A stretch of DNA of 41,946 nucleotides from Candidatus Accumulibacter proximus (GTDB lineage: Bacteria > Pseudomonadota > Gammaproteobacteria > Burkholderiales > Rhodocyclaceae). The stretch covers positions 1 through 41,946 of the forward strand of contig JADJMH010000007.1 in the NCBI GenBank assembly GCA_016709675.1. The letters are read 5' to 3'. Under the pieces are notes generated by a model. The model was not told where the DNA came from and ran no database searches. It saw only the letters and a program-made list of their open reading frames with translations. Numbering within the stretch: the first letter of the stretch is position 1; each line of letters opens with the position of its first letter. This document shows positions 16,710-26,700 of the stretch, piece by piece. Made by a program: the position numbers and the translations under genes.

Positions 16710-17570
16710 ATGGCTAGACCGCTAAGGCTGGAATTCTCTGGGGCCGTTTATCATGTCACCTCGCGCGGGGATCGAAGGGAAGAGATTTTCCTGAACGATG
16801 CTGACCGCATCGACTGGCTGGAGGTGCTGGGCATTGTCTGCGCGCGCTTCAACTGGGTCGTGCACGCCTTTTGTCAGATGACCAATCACTATCACCTGCT
16901 GGTGGAGACGCCGGATGGCAATTTGTCGCTCGGGATGCGGCATTTGAACGGTCTCTACACGCAGCGCTTCAACCGCCGCCACGGCCTGGTTGGGCATCTC
17001 TTTCAGGGGCGCTACAAGGCGATCCTGGTGCAGAAGGAAGTCTACCTGCTGGAGCTGACTCGCTATGTGGTCATGAATCCGCTGCGCGCCGGGATGGTCG
17101 TTTCGCTTGATGATTGGCCCTGGAGCAGCTTTCCGTTCGTTGTCGGCCGGGAAGCTCCGCCACCATGGCTGGAGGTGGACTGGCTGCTACGGCAGTTTGC
17201 TCTGGAGCGCGGCGAGGCTTGCCGCGCTTATGTGGAGTTTCTGCTCGCTGGCAGTGGTTTGCCGAGTCCCGTTCTGGACGCTCGCCACCAGTTGGTACTG
17301 GGCGACCGCGCTTTCGTGCAACGGCATTGCCAGAAAGGCATACCAGAGCAATTGCGCGAGGTCTCGAAGGCTCATAAGCGCGCAGTGGCTTTACCGCTCG
17401 ATGAGTACGCGATGCGCTACCCCGAGCGAGATCTCGCCATGGCCCTGGCCTACCAATCCGGTGCCTATACGATGGCAGAAATCGGCCGACATTTCGCGGT
17501 GCACTACATGACCGTCAGCCGCGCCGTCCGGAAGTACGAACTGCAATTGCGGGAGCAGCAGCGCAATTGA
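16710..17570 (+). CDS. REP-associated tyrosine transposase (RAYT, IS200-like)
   Basis: The 286-aa protein starts MARPLRLEFSGAVYHVTSRG, the RAYT N-terminus. It has the HUH motif in NHYHLLVETP (His60, His62). The candidate nucleophile Tyr119 is in LELTRYVVMNPLRAG. GHLFQGRYKAILV is the conserved RYK segment. The C-terminal part (about 230-280) has a DnaA-like helix-turn-helix: YTMAEIGRHFAVHYMTVSRAV. RAYTs nick and move single-stranded REP hairpins. Here copies of repeats B and A flank the gene on the left (B3) and right (A3), supporting an active or recently active REP-RAYT relationship. The frame is intact, unlike the other transposases nearby. Confidence 0.92.
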   Translation: MARPLRLEFSGAVYHVTSRGDRREEIFLNDADRIDWLEVLGIVCARFNWVVHAFCQMTNHYHLLVETPDGNLSLGMRHLNGLYTQRFNRRHGLVGHLFQGRYKAILVQKEVYLLELTRYVVMNPLRAGMVVSLDDWPWSSFPFVVGREAPPPWLEVDWLLRQFALERGEACRAYVEFLLAGSGLPSPVLDARHQLVLGDRAFVQRHCQKGIPEQLREVSKAHKRAVALPLDEYAMRYPERDLAMALAYQSGAYTMAEIGRHFAVHYMTVSRAVRKYELQLREQQRN

Positions 17571-17774
17571 CTGGGCCTCCTGCAGCACCCGTCCTGCAAA
17601 GCAAGGCTTTTCGCGACTGGAAGCGACAGGGGAGGGCGCGGGCGGCCACTTCTGACTACTGTCGTCAGAATCATCATGCCCTCCCAGTCGGTACGACCCA
17701 AGCTCAACCGACCATGCAACGGTAACGCGTGGTTCAACTCGGCTTGCCGCCGGAGTTAGCAGCAGGCAGGGCTT
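17571..17774 (+). other. non-coding stretch between RAYT and repeat A3
   Basis: About 200 bases without a recognisable gene. It contains GCAAGGCTTTTCGCGACTGG and other moderately GC-rich sequence. No clear hairpin terminator was seen after the RAYT stop. Confidence 0.3.
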
Positions 17775-17875
17775 GCCAATACTGACGGTTGCGTGCAGCA
17801 GTGCGAGGCCGGGAGTGGCCGTGAATCCAGCACCTCCCGGCACCCGCGGGAAGTTAGGTATACTGTCCCCGTAAT
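17775..17875 (+). repeat. dispersed extragenic repeat A, copy A3
   Basis: The most complete copy. It holds the GCGTGCAGCAG-GC-AGGCCG core shared with A1, then CACCTCCCGGCACCCGCGGGAAGTTA, continuing into GGTATACTGTCCCCGTAAT as in A2. It sits between the RAYT gene and the nap promoter. Confidence 0.8.
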
Positions 17876-17898
17876 AACCCGTAATAAGATTTTTTCAG

Positions 17899-17941
17899 CT
17901 TGATTTGCATCAAGAAAAAGCGCCTGTCACAAGCTTAGAGT
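17899..17941 (+). promoter_or_regulatory. FNR-type (class II) promoter of the nap operon
   Basis: CTTGAT-TTGC-ATCAAG at 17899-17914 is a perfect FNR/ANR-family box (TTGAT-N4-ATCAA). A -10-like TAGAGT at 17936-17941 lies at the spacing expected when the box is centred at -41.5, placing the start of transcription near 17948, about 60 bases before napD. The layout predicts induction under oxygen limitation. Dnr/NnrR-type regulators use the same core, so the actual regulator is not settled. Confidence 0.82.
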
Positions 17942-18007
17942 GTCCCCTCAGCACAGGACCCGCCCGAGTCTGCGGCGGCCGGCCTGCGAACGGGAGCAGC
18001 TCGAGCC

Positions 18008-18256
18008 ATGAACCTTTCCAGCGTGCTGGTCAACGCCAGACCACAGGTGCTTCACCGGCTGCGCGAGGGGCTTGCGGCCCTGGGCGGCGTTGAAGTCCAT
18101 GCTGCAACCGAGGATGGCCGCTTGATCGTCACCATCGAAGGGGACTCTGCGCAGGCGGTCGCAGACCTGTTCGCACAGATCAATCAGCAGCCGGGGGTGC
18201 TCTCGGCGGCAATGGTCTATCACCAGTTCGAACCCGATCCCGATGAGGAAGCATGA
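18008..18256 (+). CDS. napD: NapD, chaperone for the nitrate reductase Tat signal
   Basis: This 82-aa ferredoxin-like-fold protein reads MNLSSVLVNARPQVLHRLRE, then GVEVHAATEDGRLIVTIEGD. It ends GVLSAAMVYHQFEPDPDEE, the usual NapD C-terminus. NapD binds the twin-arginine leader of NapA and delays export until the cofactor is inserted (known from the family). It is the first gene after the FNR box. Its stop is one base from the napA ATG, and its 3' end carries the GAGGAAG ribosome site for napA. Confidence 0.92.
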   Translation: MNLSSVLVNARPQVLHRLREGLAALGGVEVHAATEDGRLIVTIEGDSAQAVADLFAQINQQPGVLSAAMVYHQFEPDPDEEA

Positions 18257-18257
18257 A

Positions 18258-20783
18258 ATGAAACTGACTTTGACACGTCGTGACTTTATCAAGAGCCATG
18301 CGGTGGCCGCCGCCGCGAGTGTTGCCGGCATCAGCGTTCCCGGCCTCGCGGCCGCGGCGCCGGCGAAGAATGACGGCGTGCGCTGGGACAAGGGCACCTG
18401 CCGCTATTGCGGCACGGGCTGCGGTGTGCTGGTGGGTACCCGGGACGGCCGTATCGTCGCCACCCAGGGCGACCCCGATGCGCCAGTAAACAAGGGGCTG
18501 AACTGCATCAAGGGCTACTTCCTGTCGAAGATCCAGTACGGCAAGGATCGCCTGACGACACCACTGCTGCGCATGAAGGATGGCAAGTTCGACAAGAACG
18601 GCGAGTTCGCCCCGGTTTCCTGGGATCAGGCTTTCGACATCATGGCCGACAAGTGCAAGGCGGCCCTCAAGAAAGGTGGCCCGCGCAACATCGCCATGTT
18701 CGGCTCGGGCCAATGGACGATCTGGGAAGGCTATGCCGCTGCCAAACTGATGAAGGCCGGCCTGCTGAGCAACAATATTGATCCGAATGCTCGCCACTGC
18801 ATGGCTTCGGCGGTCGCCGGCTTCATGCGCACTTTCGGCATCGACGAGCCGATGGGCTGCTACGACGATATCGAGCACGCCGACGCCTTCGTCCTCTGGG
18901 GCTCGAACATGGCCGAGATGCACCCGATCCTCTGGTCGCGGGTCACCGATCGTCGTCTCAGCGGCAAGAACGTGCAGATTCACGTGCTGTCGACCTTCAG
19001 CCATCGTTCAACCGAACTGGCCGACAGTGAATTGATCTTCAAACCACAGAGCGATCTGGCGATCCTCAATTACATCTGCAATTACATCATCCAGAACAAC
19101 GCGGTGAATCAGGAATTCGTCGCCCGCAACGTCAACTTCAAGCGCGGCGTCACCGACATCGGCTACGGCCTGCGGGCCAACCACCCGCTCGAAAAAGTCG
19201 CGCTGAACAACGGCTATCCGGGCGAGGACGGCAAGCCGAAAGGCAACCCGAACAATGCGAGCCCGATGACCTTTGACGAATTCAAGGCCTTCGTCGCCGA
19301 GTACACGCTCGACAAGACACACGAAATCTCCGGTGTGCCGAAGGACAGGCTCGAAGCGCTGGCCAAGGCCTACGCCGACCCGAAGATCAAGGTCACCTCC
19401 TTCTGGACCATGGGCTTCAACCAGCACACGCGTGGCACCTGGGTCAACAACATGATCTACAACGTGCATCTGCTGGTCGGCAAGATCTCGGAACCTGGCA
19501 ACAGCCCGTTCTCGCTGACCGGCCAGCCTTCGGCCTGCGGCACCGCGCGCGAGGTCGGGACCTTCTCGCATCGCCTGCCGGCCGACATGGTGGTAACCAA
19601 TGCCAAGCATCGCGAGGTGAGCGAAAAGCTCTGGAAACTCCCCGCTGGCAGCATTCCCGACTGGATCGGCGCGCATGCGGTCGCGCAGAGCCGCCTGCTC
19701 AAGGACGGCAAGATCAACTTCTACTGGACAACGACGACCAACAACATGCAGGCCGGGCCGAACGTCAATGACGAGATTTTCCCCGGCTGGCGCAACCCGG
19801 ACAACTTCATCGTCGTCTCTGATGCCTATCCGACCGTGTCGGCAATGACCGCCGATCTGATCCTGCCGGCGGCGATGTGGATGGAGAAGGAAGGCGCTTT
19901 CGGCAACGCCGAGCGCCGCACGCAGTTCTGGCGCCAGCAGGTCAAGGCACCGGGTCAGGCACGCTCCGACCTCTGGCAGTACATCGAGTTCTCGAAGCGT
20001 TTCAAGACCGATGAGGTGTGGCCGGCAGCGCTGCTCGAGAAGAACCCGGAGTACAAGGGCAAGACGCTGTACGAGGTACTCTACGCCAACGGTCAGGTGA
20101 ACAAGTTCCCGCTCGGTCAGACTTACAAAGGTTTCGACAACGACGAGTCGAAGGCCGTCGGCTTCTACCTGCAGAAGGGCCTGTTCGAGGAGTATGCCGC
20201 CTTTGGTCGCGGCCACGCGCACGACCTCGCCGACTTCGACACCTATCACAAGGCGCGCGGCCTGCGCTGGCCGGTGGTGGACGGCAAGGAAACCCTCTGG
20301 CGCTTCCGCGAGGGCTACGACCCCTATGTCAAGAAGGGCGAAGGGGTAAAGTTCTACGGCCATGCCGACGGCAAGGCGGTGATCTTTGCCCTGCCATACC
20401 AGCCGGCGGCGGAAATGCCCGACAAGGACTACGATCTCTGGCTATGCACCGGGCGCGTGCTCGAGCACTGGCATACCGGCTCGATGACCCGGCGCGTGCC
20501 CGAGCTGTACAAGGCGATGCCCGACGCCTGGATCTACATGCATCCGGACGATGCCAAGAAGCGCGGCCTGCAGCGGGGCGATGTGGTGAAGACGAGCACC
20601 CGCCGCGGCGAGATCCAGTTGCGGGTGGAGACCCGCGGCCGCAACAAGCCACCGGTCGGGCTGGTTTTTGTGCCGTTCTTCGACGAGCACCGCCTGGTGA
20701 ACAAGCTGACGCTTGACGCCACCTGTCCGATTTCAAAGGAGACGGACTTCAAGAAGTGCGCCTGCAAGGTGGTCAAGGCCTGA
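18258..20783 (+). CDS. napA: NapA, periplasmic nitrate reductase catalytic subunit
   Basis: The 841-aa molybdoenzyme reduces nitrate to nitrite in the periplasm. The Tat leader is MKLTLTRRDFIKSHAVAAAA (TRRDFIK). The [4Fe-4S] ligands are Cys48, Cys51 and Cys55 in TCRYCGTGCGV, and Cys83 in LNCIKG. The molybdenum ligand is Cys181 in NARHCMASAVAGF. Later segments such as GFNQHTRGTWVNN, GQPSACGTAREVG and HWHTGSMTRRVPEL are typical of NapA and its bis-MGD contacts. The start at ATG 18258 is preferred over 18243 because of its ribosome site and the Tat motif position. The frame is intact over its whole length. Electrons should come from NapB and, via NapGH, from the quinol pool. Confidence 0.97.
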   Translation: MKLTLTRRDFIKSHAVAAAASVAGISVPGLAAAAPAKNDGVRWDKGTCRYCGTGCGVLVGTRDGRIVATQGDPDAPVNKGLNCIKGYFLSKIQYGKDRLTTPLLRMKDGKFDKNGEFAPVSWDQAFDIMADKCKAALKKGGPRNIAMFGSGQWTIWEGYAAAKLMKAGLLSNNIDPNARHCMASAVAGFMRTFGIDEPMGCYDDIEHADAFVLWGSNMAEMHPILWSRVTDRRLSGKNVQIHVLSTFSHRSTELADSELIFKPQSDLAILNYICNYIIQNNAVNQEFVARNVNFKRGVTDIGYGLRANHPLEKVALNNGYPGEDGKPKGNPNNASPMTFDEFKAFVAEYTLDKTHEISGVPKDRLEALAKAYADPKIKVTSFWTMGFNQHTRGTWVNNMIYNVHLLVGKISEPGNSPFSLTGQPSACGTAREVGTFSHRLPADMVVTNAKHREVSEKLWKLPAGSIPDWIGAHAVAQSRLLKDGKINFYWTTTTNNMQAGPNVNDEIFPGWRNPDNFIVVSDAYPTVSAMTADLILPAAMWMEKEGAFGNAERRTQFWRQQVKAPGQARSDLWQYIEFSKRFKTDEVWPAALLEKNPEYKGKTLYEVLYANGQVNKFPLGQTYKGFDNDESKAVGFYLQKGLFEEYAAFGRGHAHDLADFDTYHKARGLRWPVVDGKETLWRFREGYDPYVKKGEGVKFYGHADGKAVIFALPYQPAAEMPDKDYDLWLCTGRVLEHWHTGSMTRRVPELYKAMPDAWIYMHPDDAKKRGLQRGDVVKTSTRRGEIQLRVETRGRNKPPVGLVFVPFFDEHRLVNKLTLDATCPISKETDFKKCACKVVKA

Positions 20784-20878
20784 TCGACCAGTCAGCCCGG
20801 ATCATCAGACAGCGCCAGGCGGGCAGCACAGCGCTCGCCCGCCGGCTCACCCCTCGCCCGGTTCCTGGCCAACCATTG

Positions 20879-21850
20879 ATGCCTACGGCAAGAGACACCC
20901 CCCCTCGCCTCGCCCCGCGCGCGGCGAATCCGCCTGCTCTGGCGCGCCGCCAGTTCGTATTCGATTCGGCCCGGCTGCTGTGCGGCGTCGGCGTCCTCGG
21001 GCTCGCGCTGTCAGGCTACAGCAAGCAGGCGCTGGCCAGGCCGCCACTGGCAATCCGCCCGCCGGGTGCCGGCCCGGAAGAGGACTTCCTCGGTGCCTGC
21101 ATCCGCTGCGGCATGTGCGTGCGCGATTGTCCTTACCACATCCTCGATCTCGCCAGGCCTGAATCGCCGGTCGCCACCGGCACGCCCTCCTTCACGGCGC
21201 GCAGCGGGCCCTGCGAGATGTGCGAGGACATCCCCTGCGTCAAGGCTTGCCCGACTGGCGCCCTCGACCACCGCCTGACGGATATCAACCAGTCGCGAAT
21301 GGGCCTTGCGGTTCTATCGGATCAGGAGACCTGCCTCAACTTCCTCGGTCTGCGCTGCGACGTCTGCTATCGCGTCTGCCCGCTGATCGACAAGGCGATC
21401 ACCCTTGATCTGCGACCGAACACCCGCACCGGTCGGCACACGATGTTCATCCCGACCGTGCACTCCGAACACTGCACCGGTTGCGGCAAGTGCGAGAACG
21501 CCTGCGTCACCGCCGAGGCGTCGATCCGGGTGCTCCCGGCGAAACTGGTGAAGGGCTCGCTCGGCGAGCACTACCGCCTCGGCTGGGAAGAGAAGACCAG
21601 GGCCGGCGGCCATTCCCTGGTCGAGGACAAGGATCTCGTCGATCTGCCTGACCGCCTGCCCGAGGGCATGAAGCTCGAAGGCCACTTCGACCCGGGCAGC
21701 GACAGACTGCCGGCGGGAATGCCGGGGGACGGCCCGGCCAACGTCGTTCCCAGCCTGCCGCCCGGGTTCGAGGGAACTGCTGGCGGCAAGGCAGCGCATC
21801 CCGCGGCCGACAGCCTGCCCAAGCGCCTCCCCGTTGAGGCCGCCCGATGA
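20879..21850 (+). CDS. napG: NapG, periplasmic ferredoxin-type quinol dehydrogenase subunit
   Basis: From ATG 20879 the 323-aa protein has a Tat-like leader (ALARRQFVFDSARLLCGVGV), then four Cys clusters. They are CIRCGMCVRDCP, CEMCEDIPCVKACP, CLNFLGLRCDVCYRVCP and CTGCGKCENACV, giving four [4Fe-4S] centres. It has a long Pro/Gly-rich C-terminal tail (about 265-323) not needed for the clusters. NapG receives electrons from membrane NapH and passes them toward NapB/NapA. The gene starts 95 bases after napA and overlaps napH by 4 bases. An upstream in-frame ATG at 20756 would overlap napA and lacks support. Confidence 0.93.
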   Translation: MPTARDTPPRLAPRAANPPALARRQFVFDSARLLCGVGVLGLALSGYSKQALARPPLAIRPPGAGPEEDFLGACIRCGMCVRDCPYHILDLARPESPVATGTPSFTARSGPCEMCEDIPCVKACPTGALDHRLTDINQSRMGLAVLSDQETCLNFLGLRCDVCYRVCPLIDKAITLDLRPNTRTGRHTMFIPTVHSEHCTGCGKCENACVTAEASIRVLPAKLVKGSLGEHYRLGWEEKTRAGGHSLVEDKDLVDLPDRLPEGMKLEGHFDPGSDRLPAGMPGDGPANVVPSLPPGFEGTAGGKAAHPAADSLPKRLPVEAAR

Positions 21851-22749
21851 CCAAGCGGCGGATGGGAGCGGAAGCCGTGACCACCAAAGGCTGGATCGGC
21901 GCACACCAATGGCTGCTGGCAAGACGCATTTGCCAGTCCGCGATCCTGGCCCTGTTTCTGCTCGGACCGCTGGCCGCGATCTGGATCGTCAAGGGCAATC
22001 TGGCGTACAGCCTGACGCTCGACACGCTGCCGCTGACCGACCCCTATGTGCTGCTGCAGTCACTGCTCGCCGGCCATCGACCGGAGCGGCTGGGTCTGAT
22101 CGGCGGGTTGATCGTCGTCGTCGGCTACTTCCTCGTTGGCGGCCGCGTCTATTGCGCCTGGGTCTGCCCGCTCAACCCGGTGACCGACCTCGCCGGCTGG
22201 CTGCGCGACCGGCTGGGCATCAAGGGCAGCGCCCATGTCGCACGCAGCAGCCGCTACTGGATCCTGGCGATGACGCTGCTGCTCGCTGTATTGACCGGCA
22301 CGATCGCCTGGGAACTCGTCAACCCGGTATCGATGCTGCAGCGCGGGCTGATCTTCGGCCTCGGCGCGGCGTGGACGGTGGTACTGGCGATCTTTCTCTT
22401 CGACCTGTTCGTGATGAGCCGCGGCTGGTGTGGCCACCTGTGCCCGGTCGGCGCCTTCTACAGCCTGCTCGGCAAGTGGAGTCTGCTGCGCATTACGGCG
22501 TCGAAGCGGGTGGACTGCAACGATTGCATGGACTGCTTCGAGGTCTGCCCGGAACCGCAGGTCATTCGCCCGGCGCTGAAAGGCGCCGGCAAGGGCGTCG
22601 GCCCGGTCATCCTTGCGGCCAACTGCACCAACTGCGGACGCTGCATCGATGTCTGTTCGAAAGACGTCTTCACCTTCGGCATACGTTTCAGCAATTCACC
22701 CGAAAACGGGGTGCCGCCGGCCACCTCGTCTGCGACCAGCAGCCACTGA
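21847..22749 (+). CDS. napH: NapH, membrane quinol dehydrogenase subunit
   Basis: This 300-aa protein has four or more membrane helices: about 28-45, 85-108 (IGGLIVVVGYFLVGG), 140-155 and 175-193. Cys motifs include CAWVCPLNP and CGHLCPVGAF. Two cytoplasmic [4Fe-4S] clusters follow near the C-terminus: CNDCMDCFEVCP and CTNCGRCIDVC. This is the NapH/MauN/CcoG-like arrangement in which NapH oxidises quinol and hands electrons to NapG. The overlap with napG (ATGA) suggests coupled translation. The frame is intact. Confidence 0.93.
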   Translation: MTKRRMGAEAVTTKGWIGAHQWLLARRICQSAILALFLLGPLAAIWIVKGNLAYSLTLDTLPLTDPYVLLQSLLAGHRPERLGLIGGLIVVVGYFLVGGRVYCAWVCPLNPVTDLAGWLRDRLGIKGSAHVARSSRYWILAMTLLLAVLTGTIAWELVNPVSMLQRGLIFGLGAAWTVVLAIFLFDLFVMSRGWCGHLCPVGAFYSLLGKWSLLRITASKRVDCNDCMDCFEVCPEPQVIRPALKGAGKGVGPVILAANCTNCGRCIDVCSKDVFTFGIRFSNSPENGVPPATSSATSSH

Positions 22750-22800
22750 AGTACTCGACAAACATTGCCACAATCCTTTGACCTGGAGGGAACGCCAATC

Positions 22801-23268
22801 ATGAACAAGTCACTGAAACTCAGCCTCGCCATCGCGGCGAGTTGCCTGACGTCCCTGGCCTTTGCCGCCGACAGCGCCACCTCGATGCGCGGCGCTGATG
22901 TCGCCGCCCCCGACCAGGCGCCCGAGATCAAGTCCTACGTCGGCAAGCGGCCCGGCACCGAGGCACCGGTCGCCCGCACATTCAGCACGCAACCACCGGT
23001 GATTCCACATGCCGTGGAAAACTTCGACGAGATCAACCTCGAAGGCAACCAGTGCATGGACTGCCACTCGGCGGCGACCTACCAGAAGAAGAAGGCACCG
23101 AAGATCGGCGACAGCCATTTCATCGACCGCGACGGCAAGAAGCACGCCGAAGCCACCGGCGGCCGTTACAACTGCGTGCAATGCCACGTGCCGCAGGTCG
23201 ACGCACCGCCGCTGGTCGACAACACGTTCAAGGGCGACGCGGTCAAGAAGCCGGTGAAGAAGAACTGA
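22801..23268 (+). CDS. napB: NapB, diheme c-type cytochrome subunit of nitrate reductase
   Basis: The 155-aa precursor has a Sec signal peptide (MNKSLKLSLAIAASCLTSLA FA). Two heme-binding sites, CMDCH and CVQCH, lie in the NapB sequence context NQCMDCHSAATY and YNCVQCHVPQVD. IPHAVENFDEINLEGNQ just before the first site is a NapB hallmark. A GGAGG ribosome site precedes ATG 22801. NapB passes electrons to NapA in the periplasm. It is the last gene of the operon. Only a weak GGCC-TTGC-GGCC stem follows the stop. Confidence 0.95.
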   Translation: MNKSLKLSLAIAASCLTSLAFAADSATSMRGADVAAPDQAPEIKSYVGKRPGTEAPVARTFSTQPPVIPHAVENFDEINLEGNQCMDCHSAATYQKKKAPKIGDSHFIDRDGKKHAEATGGRYNCVQCHVPQVDAPPLVDNTFKGDAVKKPVKKN

Positions 23269-23778
23269 AACAACCCGGCCTTGCGGCCTTCCCCGACGAA
23301 CTGCCGGCTTGAATCGCCTCCTCGCTTACCGGCAGCCATCCGTCGTGGTCGTTTGCGAAAGTGAAGCCCGCTTCAAGGCGCGACATCGCTGACCTTTCGG
23401 CCCACGCGTGCACCGAGGCGGCACGCTCCTGGAGGAACGAGGCGAGACACAGGGGAGGACCTTGCTGCTGGACTCGAAGGTCATCACGCAAAGAGCCATT
23501 GATCTCGTGGGTCGCTCGATCTGAGTCACGGACTCCTGCGCGATGGCATTGGCCGCAGCAATTTTCCCCATCGGCGTAACACAGCAGCACCTTGGCTCGC
23601 CCGACCTTACGCACCGATGGCGTCCGCGATCCCGCAAGTCCCGCGAGCATCGTTTGTTACTCTGCTGCCAATACCAGTGCCACCCGATTGGTCGCCCTGA
23701 CCATGATCGCCCCCGTCACGAGTTGTGTAGAGATCATGGCTATGATCGCCTGTTGTGCAATTGTATGAGCGGAACGTG
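23269..23778. other. 510-base gap between napB and the histidine kinase gene
   Basis: No gene I can name. A minus-strand open frame through 23326-23650 contains FANDHDGWLPVSEEAIQAG and KVLLCYADGENCCGQCH but has no recognisable family and no clear start. Near 23695-23750 the phrase GATCATGG or CATGATCG recurs three times. Codon use is unlike the flanking genes. Confidence 0.4.
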
Positions 23779-26700
23779 CTAATCGCTAACCCGGAACTGT
23801 CCTGCCTGTTCGACATGACCACTGGGGTCAGAGGGATTTTCCTTCAAATAGGTGTCGATGCAGCGACACAACTCGGCCAACTCACCATCGATCTCCGCCA
23901 AGCTGATTTCTGCCATACCTGAACGTGACTGCCGCTCAACCACGTCAAGCAGTTGTTGGAGGGGGAGCGCGCAAAAGTTGCCAACCAGTCCCTTCATGCT
24001 GTGTGCCAGTCGCTGAACTGTCTCCCGGTCGGCTAGTCTGGTAGCCTCGTGCAAAGCGGCGAGATCAGCGGGTGCCTGATCCACGAATGCCGACCCAATG
24101 ATGCCCACGATTTCAGGATCTGCCCGCCGAAGAGCGGCGCGATAGTCGTAACGTGGCCGTACCTTGACATCAGCCTTGAAGCCTGACCGGGAGAACACGT
24201 CCTGCAATTGCTGTCGATCAAGCGGCTTTGTCAGGTAACCATCGACGCCGGCCTCGAAGCCGCGTTGTTGGTCCTCGGGCAGTGCCGCGGCGCTAAGGGC
24301 ATAGATCGGCGTGCGCTTCTCGGGATGTTTTTTCTCGCTTGACCGGATAACCCGGGTTGCTTCGAGGCCGTCCATCTCCGGCATTTGTATGTCCATCAAG
24401 ATGATGTCGTATTTGTCTGGTGCCCATAACTCAACGGCCTCACGGCCGTTGTTGGCGATCGTTGGCAGGTGCCCCCATTTGCCCAGCAGCTTGAGCATCA
24501 GGTTCTGATTGACCAGATTATCCTCGGCTACGAGGATTCTCAAGGATGTGCCATTTTCCCGAAGTGAATGTCGAGTAATGAGCTGATCATGGGGGGCAGA
24601 GTTTTCTGTCGGTGAGAGCAAGGATTCGAGCGATGCCTTTAGTTCGTCCTGAGCAATTGGTTTGGTTAGGTAGGCGCCAATCCCCAGTTCACGACAGCGG
24701 TCGGCGTCTCCGCGCGCTCCCCCGGAAGAGAGCATCATGAGCACGGGGCTCGGCTCTTCTCGGGATTCCTTGATACGTCTCGCAACCTCAAACCCGTCCA
24801 TTCCAGGCATATGGTAGTCGAGCAGGACAAGGTCGAACCGCTTGTCGTCTGCGACGCTTGCCGCGTGCATACGGAGTGCTGTCGGCCCGTCCTCGGCCTG
24901 CGCGACGTCCATTCCCCAAAGGACCAGGTTACGAGCGAGGATCCGGCGGTTAACGCGATTGTCATCCACGATCAGCACTCTCTTGCCAAACAGATTCTCC
25001 GAGGCGGGTGCGTCATTCCTGCTGGGTGCGACTTCAAATGGAACGGTTGCGTAAAAGGCACTGCCTTTGCCCACCTCGCTTTCCACCCGGATAGTGCCGC
25101 CCATCAGGTGAAGCAGATGACTAGCAATCGTCAGGCCAAGCCCTGTGCCGCCGTAGCGACGCGTGGTCGATGTGTCCTCCTGGGTGAAAGCACTAAAGAT
25201 GGCCTCCTGTTTTTCCTTGGGAATGCCTATGCCCGTATCGCTCACGGTAAACTGAAGCGTGGCGTGCTGGCCCTGCCTGTACAGCAACTCGACACGCAGG
25301 AGTATCTCGCCCTTCTCGGTAAACTTCACCGCGTTGCTCAGCAGGTTGATCAACACCTGTCGCAGCCGGCCTGGATCGCCGAGGAGCTGGCGTGGTACGC
25401 TGGCATCGACATCGGTCACCATTTCGAGTTCCTTCTGGTGAACCTGCAATGCGATGGGCTTCACCAGGGTGGCAATGAGCCCGCTGACGTCAAACGAGAT
25501 CGATTCGAGACTGAGTTTTCCGGCCTCGATCTTGGAGAAGTCCAGAACGTCATTGATGATCGTCAGCAGCCCTTCCGACGACGACTTGACGATGCTGAGG
25601 TATTCACGTTGCTCGTCGGTGAGTTCGGTTTCGAGCGCCAGGTCGGTCATGCCCATGATCCCGTTCATCGGTGTCCGGATCTCGTGGCTCATGCTTGCCA
25701 GGAAGTCCGATTTGGCTCGACTGGCATCTTCCGCACGCAGAACACTGACCTTTAGGTTGCCCGCCATTTCCTCCAGTTGATGACTCTTTTCGCGCAACTC
25801 TCGTTCGACCGCTTCGCGCTGCTGGATTTCGGCCGAAAGCGACGCGTTGAGTTCCTGCAACACCGATGAGCGTCGGTCAGACTCAAGCACATGCTTTTGC
25901 AGACGCTCAGCCCGCAAGCTCATCCGCTCGTACACTTCAGCAGCAAGCAGCACCAGCAAAGGAACCACACTGACAAGATACAGGTACAGGCGGGACGTAA
26001 TGTGGCCATAGACATATTCCTCGGAGAACAGGGTGACCAGTGAAAGCGGCATGCCAGATACCGCGGTTCTGACAGCGATCTGCTCCCCGACGTTGGCAAT
26101 GGATTCATCGGACGCCGCTGCAAGGAGATCTTCACTCATCGAAACGAGCTGGTTTTCAGGCAGGCTTTTGAGGACACCGGCAACCCTGCGGTCAACGCCG
26201 AAATCCTGCCCGAAGATCTTGAGGTCCTCTCCCTTGTCGGTGATCAGTAGCTCCTGATATGGTTTTCCCGTGGGCGAGAAAATAAGATACTTGGAAAGTT
26301 GTCCGAGATCCCCGAGAGTAACGACAGTACCGGCAACCTCTTCCTTGTAGATGACGGGCGCGGCGGCAACGATCTGCCGGTTCTCTGCGGAAATGGTCAG
26401 CTGCGTGGCCTCCCGGGAAGGCTTGTCGAGAGAAATCGGCTCGCCCGGCGAGAGGTCGACGAGCACTTGACCCTCATTGTCGTAGAGAAGGATCCGGTTG
26501 TAGATCGGCTCTCCACGAACCTGTTTCTTCTCCATCTGCTGACGAAAGCGAACTTCAATCGCCTCGAGGTTGGCGTTCAGTCCGTACTTCAGCGACATCC
26601 CGAGGGCTTTGTTGACCAGAAAGCTCTGGATTTCTGGCGCGTCCGCGAGTTCGGCGGTACCGTTCAGGCGATCGACGGCAAAGTCGGCGAGGGCCGCTGC

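Noticed and set aside
19008..20363. 451-codon open frame on the minus strand
   Set aside because: Antisense to napA, which has every family motif; no family pattern in the shadow frame.
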